Positions 51,470 to 59,866 of a stretch of 64,000 nucleotides of DNA are shown piece by piece. Within the stretch, counting starts at the first letter, position 1, and every line of letters starts with the position of its first letter. The stretch is from NCBI GenBank assembly GCA_023134715.1, contig JAGLUP010000002.1:62001-126000 (forward strand), in the 5' to 3' direction. The notes under the pieces are model-generated. The model did no database searches. It saw only the letters and a list, made by a program, of their open reading frames with translations, and was not told the origin of the DNA. This DNA is from Candidatus Parcubacteria bacterium. GTDB taxonomy: Bacteria > Patescibacteriota > Minisyncoccia > Minisyncoccales > JAGLUP01. Made by a program: the position numbers and the translations under genes.

Positions 51470-52315
51470 ATGGAACTCTGGATATTATTAGGAATATTAA
51501 GTTATTTATCATACGCGATTTCTACATCTATAGACAAATGCCTAATGAATCATGGATGGAATCCTTTAGTGACTAATACAGTTAAGATGTTTTTTGACGG
51601 ACTGATATTGCTGATTATAGGTTTAATATTTTTTAATTTAAGCTTTACTTCTGAGCTATTAATTTACTCCCTTTTACTCGGATTTTTGTACGCGTTTTCT
51701 GGGATTTTATATTTTAAATGTTTAAAATACAAAGATGTGGGAGAAGTCGTTCCATATCTTCAATCTTTTACAATCCTATTGGTTTTTATAGGTTCAATTT
51801 TTCTATTTTCTGAATCGGTGAACTCTTATAATTATATTGGAATTTTATTAATCATAATCGGGGTATATTTAGTTCTGTTAAAAGATGGGTTGAAGATTCC
51901 AAAAATAGATAAAATCTTATTTTTTATCTTCTTAATTGTTATTCTAAACACTGGCTACATATTAGTAGTAAAAAGCTCGCTTCATAATATTGAACCGATA
52001 AATATTGCTATAATGATGTATTTTTCAACTACGCTTGTTTTATTAGGTTTCTCTATCTTTCACAGTAAACAAAAAGAAATATTTAAGGTTAAAAATCTGA
52101 AAATAATTCCTGCCGCATTCTTCGGCGCATTGGGCACATTATTTTTATATTCAGCGCTATCTATTGGAAATGCATCAAAGGTATATCCTTTGGCGGGATT
52201 AGAATCAGTTTTTGTCTTCATAATTGCAACTATTTTTTTAAAAGAAAAATTCTTTTTGTACAGATTTATCGGCACAATTATTGTTTTTGCCGGAATATAT
52301 TTAATTTGTATATGA
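51470..52315 (+). CDS. EamA/DMT-family transporter
   Basis: This 281-aa integral membrane protein has about ten hydrophobic helices arranged as two EamA halves (about 5-135 and 150-281). The pairs GILYFKCLKYKDVGEVVPYLQS and GTLFLYSALSIGNASKVYPLAG occupy equivalent positions in the halves. The substrate is unknown. Confidence 0.85.
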   Translation: MELWILLGILSYLSYAISTSIDKCLMNHGWNPLVTNTVKMFFDGLILLIIGLIFFNLSFTSELLIYSLLLGFLYAFSGILYFKCLKYKDVGEVVPYLQSFTILLVFIGSIFLFSESVNSYNYIGILLIIIGVYLVLLKDGLKIPKIDKILFFIFLIVILNTGYILVVKSSLHNIEPINIAIMMYFSTTLVLLGFSIFHSKQKEIFKVKNLKIIPAAFFGALGTLFLYSALSIGNASKVYPLAGLESVFVFIIATIFLKEKFFLYRFIGTIIVFAGIYLICI

Positions 52316-52348
52316 AAAAATCCTTATTAACAAAAAAATAAAAAAAAT

Positions 52349-53347
52349 ATGTCGGATTTATTGGAAAATTTCAAATTGCCATTAGTTAACGCGCACTGCC
52401 ATGCCGCAATGATTGCTTTTAAAGGATTAGCAGAAGACAAGCCGCTCAAAGAATGGTTGGAAAAATACATTTGGCCATTGGAAAGAAAAATGGTAAATAA
52501 AGAAATGGTAAAAACAGAAACGAAAAAAGCGATTAAAGAAATGAAGAGAAATAAAATCGCTTTTTTCGCTGATATGTATTTTTTTGAAGACCAGGTTGCT
52601 GAAGCCGCAATAGAGGAGAATATGCCGGTTCTTATCGGAGAGGTCTTGCTGGACTTTCCAACGCCGAGTTATAAAAATTTTAATGAAGGACTGCTTATTA
52701 CTGAAAAATTATTAGATAAATATAAAAATCATTGTTTAATAAAAACCTCGGTGGCTCCTCATTCAATTTATACTGTAAGCTCTGAACATCTTGTTGAAGC
52801 CAAAAAATTAGCTAAAAAATATAATGTAATTTATCATATTCATTGTTCTGAAACCAAACAAGAATTTGATGATTGTTTAAAAAAATACAACAAAACGCCG
52901 GTTCAATATTTAGAAAAATTAGGAGTATTAGACGAAAAAACTCTTTTAGCCCATTGCGTCTGGTTAGATGATAAAGATATAAAAATATTATCAAAAAGAA
53001 AAGTTAAAGTGGCTCACTGCCCTTTAAGTAATTCTAAACTTGGTTCTGGTATTGCTCCAATTGTTAAATTACTAAAAAACAATGTTTTAGTATGCCTTGG
53101 AACTGACGGAGCTGGCAGTTCTAATAGATTAGACATCTGGGAGGCCGGCAAATACGCCGCTTTATCGCAAAAAGCAATTAATTTAGACCCGACTGTTTTA
53201 CCAATTAAAGAAGTTATTAAAATGCTCACGATTAATGGAATGAAAGCTTTGGGATTAGAAATTCTAAACGGAAAGAATATAAAACAATGGGAAAAAGAAC
53301 TACAAAAAAATAATTACTCTTTTTTATATAGTTCAAACTTTTCATAA
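52349..53347 (+). CDS. Amidohydrolase of the chlorohydrolase/SAH-deaminase group
   Basis: This 332-aa metal-dependent deaminase-like enzyme has the NAHCHAAM metal His pair, APHSIYT, HIHCSET, LLAHCVWL and LGTDGAGSSN with the final Asp. Family members are usually about 420 aa with a small beta-sandwich domain formed by both ends. Here that domain is missing and the protein starts at the barrel. It may deaminate a nucleoside or purine-like compound. It is possibly followed in operon by the next gene. Confidence 0.8.
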   Translation: MSDLLENFKLPLVNAHCHAAMIAFKGLAEDKPLKEWLEKYIWPLERKMVNKEMVKTETKKAIKEMKRNKIAFFADMYFFEDQVAEAAIEENMPVLIGEVLLDFPTPSYKNFNEGLLITEKLLDKYKNHCLIKTSVAPHSIYTVSSEHLVEAKKLAKKYNVIYHIHCSETKQEFDDCLKKYNKTPVQYLEKLGVLDEKTLLAHCVWLDDKDIKILSKRKVKVAHCPLSNSKLGSGIAPIVKLLKNNVLVCLGTDGAGSSNRLDIWEAGKYAALSQKAINLDPTVLPIKEVIKMLTINGMKALGLEILNGKNIKQWEKELQKNNYSFLYSSNFS

Positions 53348-53365
53348 TAAAATTAGCTTAAAATT

Positions 53366-54211
53366 ATGGATTCATCATATGTTATTAATTTAAGCGGGGA
53401 GAAGGAGCAATTTTCTTTTCAGAAAGTATATAGGTCGGCTAAGCGAGCCGGAGCTTCTGCGCAATTGGCTCAAAAAATCGCTGAAATAATTGAAAAACAG
53501 GCATATCCTGGAATTAAAACTTCTGAAATTTTCAAAAAAGTAAAACAATTACTTGGTCAAGAAAGCCCAAAGGCGGCTTTGAAATTTAATTTAAAAAAAG
53601 CTATGCAAAAATTAGGGCCCACTGGTTTTATTTTTGAAAAATTTGTCGGTGAAATTTTTGAAAAATTGGGCTATAAAGTAAAAATTAATCAATTTCTGCC
53701 TGGTGGCTGTATCCGGGATTATGAAATAGATTTTATAGCCCAAAAAAATAAATTATTATATGTAGGGGAGTGTAAATACCGAAATTTGCCCGGCGAAAGA
53801 GTGGGGTCCAAAGACGCTTTGGCTAATTTTGCACGATTTTCAGATATTTTAAATGGGCCATATTTTAAATCAAATCAGTATAAAAATTTCAAAATAAAAA
53901 CAATAATGGTCGCTAATACAAAATTCACTAAAAGAGCCATAGATTATTCTGCCTGCGTGGGCGCTGAACTTTTGGGATGGAGATATCCAAAAAACAAAGG
54001 ATTAGAATATTTAATTGAAAGCCAAAAACTTTATCCAATTACAATCCTGCCTTCTTTAAATAATTATTTGGCTGACTATTTAGTTTCAAAAAAAATAATG
54101 CTGGCTCAAGATGTTTTAAAAATTAACGCGGAAAATCTGGCAAGTAAATTAAAAATACCAAAAAACAAAATTCAACGCCTCATACAAGAAGCAAAAACTT
54201 TATTAAAATGA
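53366..54211 (+). CDS. ATP-cone / Mrr-like endonuclease fusion
   Basis: This 281-aa protein starts with an ATP-cone domain (about 1-85; GEKEQFSFQKVYRSAKRAGAS), the nucleotide-sensing module of ribonucleotide reductases and NrdR. It continues into a PD-(D/E)xK Mrr-like nuclease (about 88-205) with GCIRDYEIDFIA and YVGECKYR. The C-terminus has a helical segment. An ATP/dATP-gated endonuclease is a reasonable reading but not proven. The stop overlaps the next ATG. Confidence 0.75.
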   Translation: MDSSYVINLSGEKEQFSFQKVYRSAKRAGASAQLAQKIAEIIEKQAYPGIKTSEIFKKVKQLLGQESPKAALKFNLKKAMQKLGPTGFIFEKFVGEIFEKLGYKVKINQFLPGGCIRDYEIDFIAQKNKLLYVGECKYRNLPGERVGSKDALANFARFSDILNGPYFKSNQYKNFKIKTIMVANTKFTKRAIDYSACVGAELLGWRYPKNKGLEYLIESQKLYPITILPSLNNYLADYLVSKKIMLAQDVLKINAENLASKLKIPKNKIQRLIQEAKTLLK

Positions 54212-55503
54212 AAAAAGCAAATTTAATTTTAATGGTAATAGTGTTGAGCAGTTTGGCTGTTTTTATTTTATGGCTTGAAGCCAATGATAATAAAAAAATA
54301 ATTGAAAAAAATGATGATGAGATAGAGATAGTAAATGAAATAAAGGCAGAAAATGAAATAGGTGATGAAGAAAAAAATAAAGATAAAGATGAGGCAAGCG
54401 AGATTATTGCTCTTGAACCTCTGACTTCAGAAGAAATAAATGAAATTATTGAAGCAGGCGTGAATTGGCTCAAACAGTCGCAAGAGCCAAACGGGCATTT
54501 TTATTATGAATACTCGCCAATAGCAGATAGTTATTCAAAGCAAGACCTTATGGTAAGGCAAACAGGCGCTCTTTATATCTTGGGAGAAATTTTAAAAAAA
54601 GACAAAGAAAATAAATACAATCTTAAAGATGCTGTTGTCAAAGCAATTGATTATTTTGAGAAAAACTCAAAATCAGGAGAAATAAACGGCTATGAATTCC
54701 GCTGTGTTTTGAGAAATACTCATATGTGTTCGCTGGGAGGAACAAGTTTAACTCTTATAGGAATAATAGATTTAATAGAAACATATCCTGAACTGAAAAA
54801 TGAATACAAGGAGCTTATGACTGATTATTTAAACCATATTTTGGCAATGAAAAAGCCGGAGCAAGGTTTTAGAGGATTTTATTACTTAAACGGACATCCG
54901 TCAGAAACAGAATCGCATTTTTCTAACGGAGAAGCATTTTTAGCTTTAGCTAAATATTATAAATATAATCCTACTGCTGAAGTTAAAAAAGTAATAGATG
55001 ATTCCTTTGATTATTTTGAGGCAAAATATAACGAGGTTTATGATTGTAATTTTTACCTCTGGGGAATGGGAGCGATAAAAGATTTATCTATTGCTGAACC
55101 AACAGATAAGTATTATGATTTTGTAAAAGCATATACTGATTGGCGTGTCTCGGCGTATAAAAACAGAAGAGCGTCTCTGGGAAATAAATGCGCTTATATT
55201 GAAGGCGTTATCAGCGCTTATTCAGTCATAGAGCCAAATCTTACTGAAGAAGAAGAAAAATATTATCTGGAAGAAATAAATTTCTGGCTGGCAAAAAGCA
55301 GGGAACTGCAGGCCGACGATTCTGGATTTCTTAATTTAAAATATGGCAATCAAACTTATGACTTAAAAGTTTTAAAGCCGGAAAAAGCTCATGGCGGTTT
55401 TCTTACTGGATTAAATAATCCATACCAAAGAATTGATTTCACTCAGCACTGCCTAAGCAGTTATCTTCAAAAACTAACAGACATTGATAACAAAGGTTTA
55501 TAA
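54208..55503 (+). CDS. Membrane-anchored alpha/alpha-toroid protein
   Basis: This 431-aa protein has an N-terminal anchor (about 5-23), a long acidic linker (about 30-72) and a helical domain built from repeats such as GVNWLKQSQEPNGHFYYEY and GHPSETESHFSNGEAFLALAKYY. This is the style of alpha/alpha-barrel enzymes acting on polysaccharides or terpenes. The domain faces outside. The activity is not known. Confidence 0.6.
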   Translation: MKKANLILMVIVLSSLAVFILWLEANDNKKIIEKNDDEIEIVNEIKAENEIGDEEKNKDKDEASEIIALEPLTSEEINEIIEAGVNWLKQSQEPNGHFYYEYSPIADSYSKQDLMVRQTGALYILGEILKKDKENKYNLKDAVVKAIDYFEKNSKSGEINGYEFRCVLRNTHMCSLGGTSLTLIGIIDLIETYPELKNEYKELMTDYLNHILAMKKPEQGFRGFYYLNGHPSETESHFSNGEAFLALAKYYKYNPTAEVKKVIDDSFDYFEAKYNEVYDCNFYLWGMGAIKDLSIAEPTDKYYDFVKAYTDWRVSAYKNRRASLGNKCAYIEGVISAYSVIEPNLTEEEEKYYLEEINFWLAKSRELQADDSGFLNLKYGNQTYDLKVLKPEKAHGGFLTGLNNPYQRIDFTQHCLSSYLQKLTDIDNKGL

Positions 55504-55532
55504 ATATAAATAAATATGAATAGAAAATACCA

Positions 55533-56993
55533 ATGGATAAAATGATAAACTTAAGAATACATCACTTTTATGATATCCTTCGTAGTTTTGGACAGAATAA
55601 AAAAATAAAACCTCATCCTCATTTACATTCATTTCATAAGGTGGCGGAATTAGTTCGTCATAATCCTAATTTAAAAATAAAAATCACTATAAGTTGCGAT
55701 AGCATTTGCGAAAACTGTATACATTATAAAAATGGAACTTGTGATGATTTGATAACTCATAGAAAAGATTTTAGCTCAAAAGAAGCATTAAATAATTATA
55801 TTGACAAACGAATAATGAAAAAATGTTTATTAAAAAAAGGCGATATATTAACAGTCCGTCAATTATGTGAGAAAGCAGAATTATATTTAGATAACATAGA
55901 ATTTATTTATTCAGGCAATGACTTAGGGCATACAAAAAAACGAAAAAATAATGTCATTGATGGATTGAAATATTACAATAAAATTATGGTTAAAAATAAA
56001 AAGAAAGAAAAATTGAATAAAGGGGAAATAATTATTTATAAAACTTCTCAAAAAGAGATTGAACTAAGGGTGCGGTTGGAAAAAGAGACAATATGGCTTG
56101 ATGCGCATCAAATGGCACAGGTTTTTAATATTGACAGAACTGTTATAGTCAAGCATATAGGAAATATTTACAAATCAAAAGAATTAAGAAAAAAATCAAC
56201 CTGTGTAAAAATTGCACAGGTTGCTGCGGACGGTAAAATCCGGCAAATGAATTTGTATAATCTAGATATGGTAATTTCTGTTGGCTACCGTATAAATTCG
56301 CAAAGAGCAACGCAATTTAGAATTTGGGCAACCAGAATTTTAAAACAGCATATTTTACAGGGCTATACTATAAATGAAAAAAGATTATTGGAAGCGCGAA
56401 ATAAATTTAATCAATTACGGGAAATAATTAATTTTTTACAGCAAAAATCAAAAGCAAAATTATTGCATGGACAGGAAAAAGAGATTTTAAATTTACTCGC
56501 TAATTATTCAAAAACACTTACTCTTTTAGAACAATACGATAAAAGCAAACTTGAAACCGTTCGCGGTAAAAAATCAAAATTTATTTTAGAATATGATAAA
56601 TGCTTAGAAATTATTGTCAAAATTAAAAAAGAATTGGTTGATAAAAAAGAAGCTGGAGAACTCTTTGGCAGCGAGGTCTCCCATAAACTTGAAAGTGTGG
56701 CTAAAAACCTCTATCAAACCTTTGATAGTAAAGAACTTTATAAAACAATTGAAGAAAAAGCAGCGAATTTACTTTACCTAATTATCAAAGACCATCCTTT
56801 TGTTGACGGCAATAAACGGATTGGTTCATTTTTGTTTGTTTATTTCTTAGATAAAAATAATTATTTATATCGCGAGACAGGAGAAAAGAAAATAAATGAC
56901 AACGCTCTGACAGCTTTGGCTCTTTTGATAGCTCAAAGCGAACCAAGAGAAAAAGATCAAATGATCGCGCTGATTACCCAATTATTAAAATAA
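55533..56993 (+). CDS. DUF1284 - RhuM - Fic fusion protein
   Basis: This is a 486-aa protein in three parts. Residues 1-135 match DUF1284, a probable iron-sulfur protein (IRIHHF, SCDSICENCIHYKNGTC with Cys 55, 59, 62, 70). Residues about 165-290 are the RhuM virulence-type domain (EIELRVRLEKETIWLDAHQMAQVF, ATQFRIWATRILKQHI). Residues about 350-486 are a Fic/Doc domain with HPFVDGNKRIG (His421) near complete. RhuM-Fic fusions are known. The attached DUF1284 is unusual to me. Fic domains attach AMP or phosphate to target proteins. Confidence 0.8.
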   Translation: MDKMINLRIHHFYDILRSFGQNKKIKPHPHLHSFHKVAELVRHNPNLKIKITISCDSICENCIHYKNGTCDDLITHRKDFSSKEALNNYIDKRIMKKCLLKKGDILTVRQLCEKAELYLDNIEFIYSGNDLGHTKKRKNNVIDGLKYYNKIMVKNKKKEKLNKGEIIIYKTSQKEIELRVRLEKETIWLDAHQMAQVFNIDRTVIVKHIGNIYKSKELRKKSTCVKIAQVAADGKIRQMNLYNLDMVISVGYRINSQRATQFRIWATRILKQHILQGYTINEKRLLEARNKFNQLREIINFLQQKSKAKLLHGQEKEILNLLANYSKTLTLLEQYDKSKLETVRGKKSKFILEYDKCLEIIVKIKKELVDKKEAGELFGSEVSHKLESVAKNLYQTFDSKELYKTIEEKAANLLYLIIKDHPFVDGNKRIGSFLFVYFLDKNNYLYRETGEKKINDNALTALALLIAQSEPREKDQMIALITQLLK

Positions 56994-57096
56994 CCTTTGT
57001 AATTATATGACAAAATTTCAAAAAAGGGTATAATAAATTAAACTTAAAGGTCGTTAATGTAATAAATAATCAATTAACCCCCCTCTTTTAGGATTT

Positions 57097-57147
57097 ATGT
57101 TCTATGTCTATGTATTGAAAAGTAAGAAAGAGGGGGGGGTAAAATAA
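57097..57147 (+). pseudogene. Possible GIY-YIG endonuclease N-terminal remnant
   Basis: The frame reads MFYVYVLKSKK and then runs into a poly-G tract and a stop. This is the start of GIY-YIG proteins, cut before the catalytic part. The same bases form a long hairpin (cccccctctt pairing with aagaggggggg), so it could also be a regulatory element. Confidence 0.3.
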
Positions 57148-57152
57148 AAAAT

Positions 57153-58145
57153 ATGAAATATTTAAAATTTTTGCTAATTATATCATTGCTTTGTGTGGCT
57201 GTAAGCTCTGACGCAGTAGTTTCCTTAGATGGAAAACAGCTAAGCCCGCAGAATATTGATTCATCTATGGATTTAAAAGTAAGCGCGCCGAAAGTAAACG
57301 TCTATATTGAAACTGAAAAAATAGCCCCGAAAGAAATAAAAGTTTATCTTCCTACTGTAAAAGATGTGGCAGTTGAAGTCAAAAAAGAAATAGACAACTT
57401 GAGTATTCATCCAGATATAATATTTAATCCTGATTTTTCTGAGATTACTAATTTAAAAATTAATCCTGTGGTTGAGAAAGAAAAAGTAATTTACAAACTT
57501 GAATTGCCGACTGATACTGCTATCTATAAAGAAAAAAATATTATTCAACCGATATTTGACTTAAGGATAGACAAACCTGTTGAATTTAGAATAAAAAGCC
57601 AGCAAATTGAAATAGGCAATGAACAAATAATAGATTATAAAAAAGTCATATCTAAAATTGAAGGCGAAAAAGCTTTTTCCGGGATTAACATAGAAGTTCA
57701 ATCAATGGCAAGAAAAGAAATGCACAACATAGAGGTTGTTCCAAAAGTAAATTCTGCTGTTTTTAAATTTACACACCGAGAACAAACGGTCTCAATGCCT
57801 GTATATTCTGATTTTAAAGTAGAAAATAAAAAACTGTATTTGATTGAAAACAAAAAAATACATAATTTGAAAGTTTTGCCAACAGAAATTTATTCATCAG
57901 TTCATAGTATCGCGGAGAAAAATCCAAAAGTAATAATAAACTTAATTGATTTGAAAGTTGAAAACGATAAACCAGTTTATGACTTAAGAGTGGAAGAACC
58001 ATTCAAACTTCTCTGGCTTATACCAATGAAAATACAAACTAAATATCTTATTAACCCTGCAGATGGAAGCGTGAACGAAAAAGAAAAACCATGGTATTCA
58101 TTTTTAGGCAGCAGCATTAAGCTGTTTGAAAATCTGTCTTTCTAA
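57153..58145 (+). CDS. Exported beta-rich protein with shared C-terminal tail
   Basis: This 330-aa protein has a signal peptide (KFLLIISLLCVAVSSDA). A series of short beta repeats follow, each with Lys/Val/Ile patterns like KVNVYIETEKIAPKEIKVYLP. The C-terminus has LLWLIPMKIQTKYLINPADGSV followed by EKPWYSFLG, the same style of end as the Kazal protein (KKPWWNFLAW). It is probably a surface or envelope protein. The stop overlaps the next ATG by one base. Confidence 0.6.
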   Translation: MKYLKFLLIISLLCVAVSSDAVVSLDGKQLSPQNIDSSMDLKVSAPKVNVYIETEKIAPKEIKVYLPTVKDVAVEVKKEIDNLSIHPDIIFNPDFSEITNLKINPVVEKEKVIYKLELPTDTAIYKEKNIIQPIFDLRIDKPVEFRIKSQQIEIGNEQIIDYKKVISKIEGEKAFSGINIEVQSMARKEMHNIEVVPKVNSAVFKFTHREQTVSMPVYSDFKVENKKLYLIENKKIHNLKVLPTEIYSSVHSIAEKNPKVIINLIDLKVENDKPVYDLRVEEPFKLLWLIPMKIQTKYLINPADGSVNEKEKPWYSFLGSSIKLFENLSF

Positions 58146-59500
58146 TGGACGCAAAATTAAAATATCAAATAATTCCAATAACGCTTATTTTTATTGGGGT
58201 TTTATTATTTGGCGGATATAAATTTTACCAAATAAATCAAAATTTGGAAGTTCTTAAATTAGAAAAAATTAGGCAGGAAAAAATTGCTGAAGAAAAAATA
58301 ACCGCTCTTAAAGAAAAATTGGCTGAACAAGAAATTCAAAACGCATTTTTGGAAAAAGAAAAGCCCGACCCCATTGAAATAGCTAAAAGATTTAATAAAG
58401 AATATGCTGCCAGAAAAAAAGTTTTAGAACTCTCAAATAATACCAAGGGAGTTTATATGACCAAGCTTATTGCTAACTCCAGACCTCAAGATTTAACAGC
58501 CAGAAAAATTTTACAAGATATTAAAAAACTTTTAGACGAAACCGAGCTTAACGCTGTAGTAATAGATGTAAAAGAAGTAGATGGATTTGAATTATCAGAT
58601 TCTCTGAAAAAATTGATTAAAGAGCTGCATAAAAAAGATATTTGGGTTATTGCGCGCTTTGTGGCTTTTCGCGATTCTGCTTTAATTAAAGAAAGACCAG
58701 AGCTTTATCTTAAAAAACAAGACGGCGCTCTTTGGCAGGATGAAAAAGGATATTTTTGGCTTGACCCTGCCAGCTCCCAGGTTCAAAAATATCTTCTTGA
58801 TTTATGCTATGAAGTAATTGATTTTGAATTTGATGAAATTCAATTTGATTATATTCGTTTTCCAGCCAAAGATAGGGGAGCGGTTTATCCGATTTATAAT
58901 AAAAATGATGAAAAACGCGAAGCTATCAGAAATTTCTTTTTAAAAATACGAAACAACCTGCGAGCTTATAAACCAGACATCATTCTTTCTGTTGACCTTT
59001 TTGGAGAAACAGCCACTCGTTTTGTTTCTTCGGAAATAGGCCAGGACTTGGCTGACGCTGTTGATATCTTTGATTATGTGTCTTTTATGCTTTATCCCAG
59101 TCATTTCTTCCAAGGATTTCAAGTAGGGGGTGTTTATTTTCCTTATGAAAATGAAGATATTACCAAGGTGGTTTCCAGCAATCCATATCAGGTAATTTTA
59201 AGATCAATTTTTTCCGGCTCTGATTATCTTTCTTTGTCTTATTCTGAAAACAAGCTGCAGCCGCAATGCCCCGGCAAAGGTTTTTCTTTTTTGTTCTGTC
59301 CTCAGGCAAAAATTCGTCCCTGGCTTCAGGATTTTGATTTAAAATCTGACACATCAAGAGGGATTTTTTATGACGCTGAAAAAATAAAAGCCCAAATTAA
59401 AGCGGCAGAGGACTCGGACGCTTCTGGCTGGCTCATCTGGGACCCTTCAAATATTTATACAAGCACCAAAAAAGCGCTAAAAGATGAAATAATAAAGTAA
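58145..59500 (+). CDS. Putative glycoside hydrolase (DUF4015-type), membrane anchored
   Basis: This 451-aa protein has an N-terminal transmembrane helix (about 8-28), a coiled coil (about 35-75) and a TIM-barrel-like domain with KGVYMTKLIANSR, NAVVIDVKEVDGFE, WVIARFVAFRD, FDEIQFDYIRFPA and SGWLIWDPSNIY. These are the marks of the DUF4015 putative glycoside hydrolases common in CPR. It acts outside, on cell-wall or host sugars. Confidence 0.85.
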   Translation: MDAKLKYQIIPITLIFIGVLLFGGYKFYQINQNLEVLKLEKIRQEKIAEEKITALKEKLAEQEIQNAFLEKEKPDPIEIAKRFNKEYAARKKVLELSNNTKGVYMTKLIANSRPQDLTARKILQDIKKLLDETELNAVVIDVKEVDGFELSDSLKKLIKELHKKDIWVIARFVAFRDSALIKERPELYLKKQDGALWQDEKGYFWLDPASSQVQKYLLDLCYEVIDFEFDEIQFDYIRFPAKDRGAVYPIYNKNDEKREAIRNFFLKIRNNLRAYKPDIILSVDLFGETATRFVSSEIGQDLADAVDIFDYVSFMLYPSHFFQGFQVGGVYFPYENEDITKVVSSNPYQVILRSIFSGSDYLSLSYSENKLQPQCPGKGFSFLFCPQAKIRPWLQDFDLKSDTSRGIFYDAEKIKAQIKAAEDSDASGWLIWDPSNIYTSTKKALKDEIIK

Positions 59501-59504
59501 AAAT

Positions 59505-59792
59505 ATGAAAATTTATATAGAAAAAAATAAATTTAATGAAAGTTTATACAGCTTTATGAGAGATTGCGGATATATGCCTTTTCATGACAGCTATATAAGG
59601 CCTTTAATTCCAAGCGGCTATCCTCGCTTCCATATTTACACAAGCGAAACAGATGAACAATATATTCTCAATCTGCATATTGACCAAAAAAAACCAAGCT
59701 ATGGAAAGCAAGCCGCGCACAGCGCGGAATATGACGGGCAAATTGTAGAACAAGAAGCAAGAAGAATACAAAACAACATTGACCAGCTTTAA
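59505..59792 (+). CDS. Small conserved protein, unknown
   Basis: This 95-aa protein has YPRFHIYTSE, NLHIDQKKPSYG and HSAEYDGQIVEQEARRIQ, a pattern I recall in several CPR genomes. The function is unknown. It lies 4 nt after the hydrolase and ends before a terminator. Confidence 0.6.
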   Translation: MKIYIEKNKFNESLYSFMRDCGYMPFHDSYIRPLIPSGYPRFHIYTSETDEQYILNLHIDQKKPSYGKQAAHSAEYDGQIVEQEARRIQNNIDQL

Positions 59793-59806
59793 AAACCAAG
59801 TAAAAG

Positions 59807-59830
59807 ACAGAGATGGCTTCTCTGTTTTTT
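59807..59830 (+). terminator. Rho-independent terminator
   Basis: acagaga and tctctgt with a 5-nt loop and a T-run. Confidence 0.75.
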
Positions 59831-59866
59831 ATTGCTTAGAATTAGACAATAAAAAAATAGAAAAAC

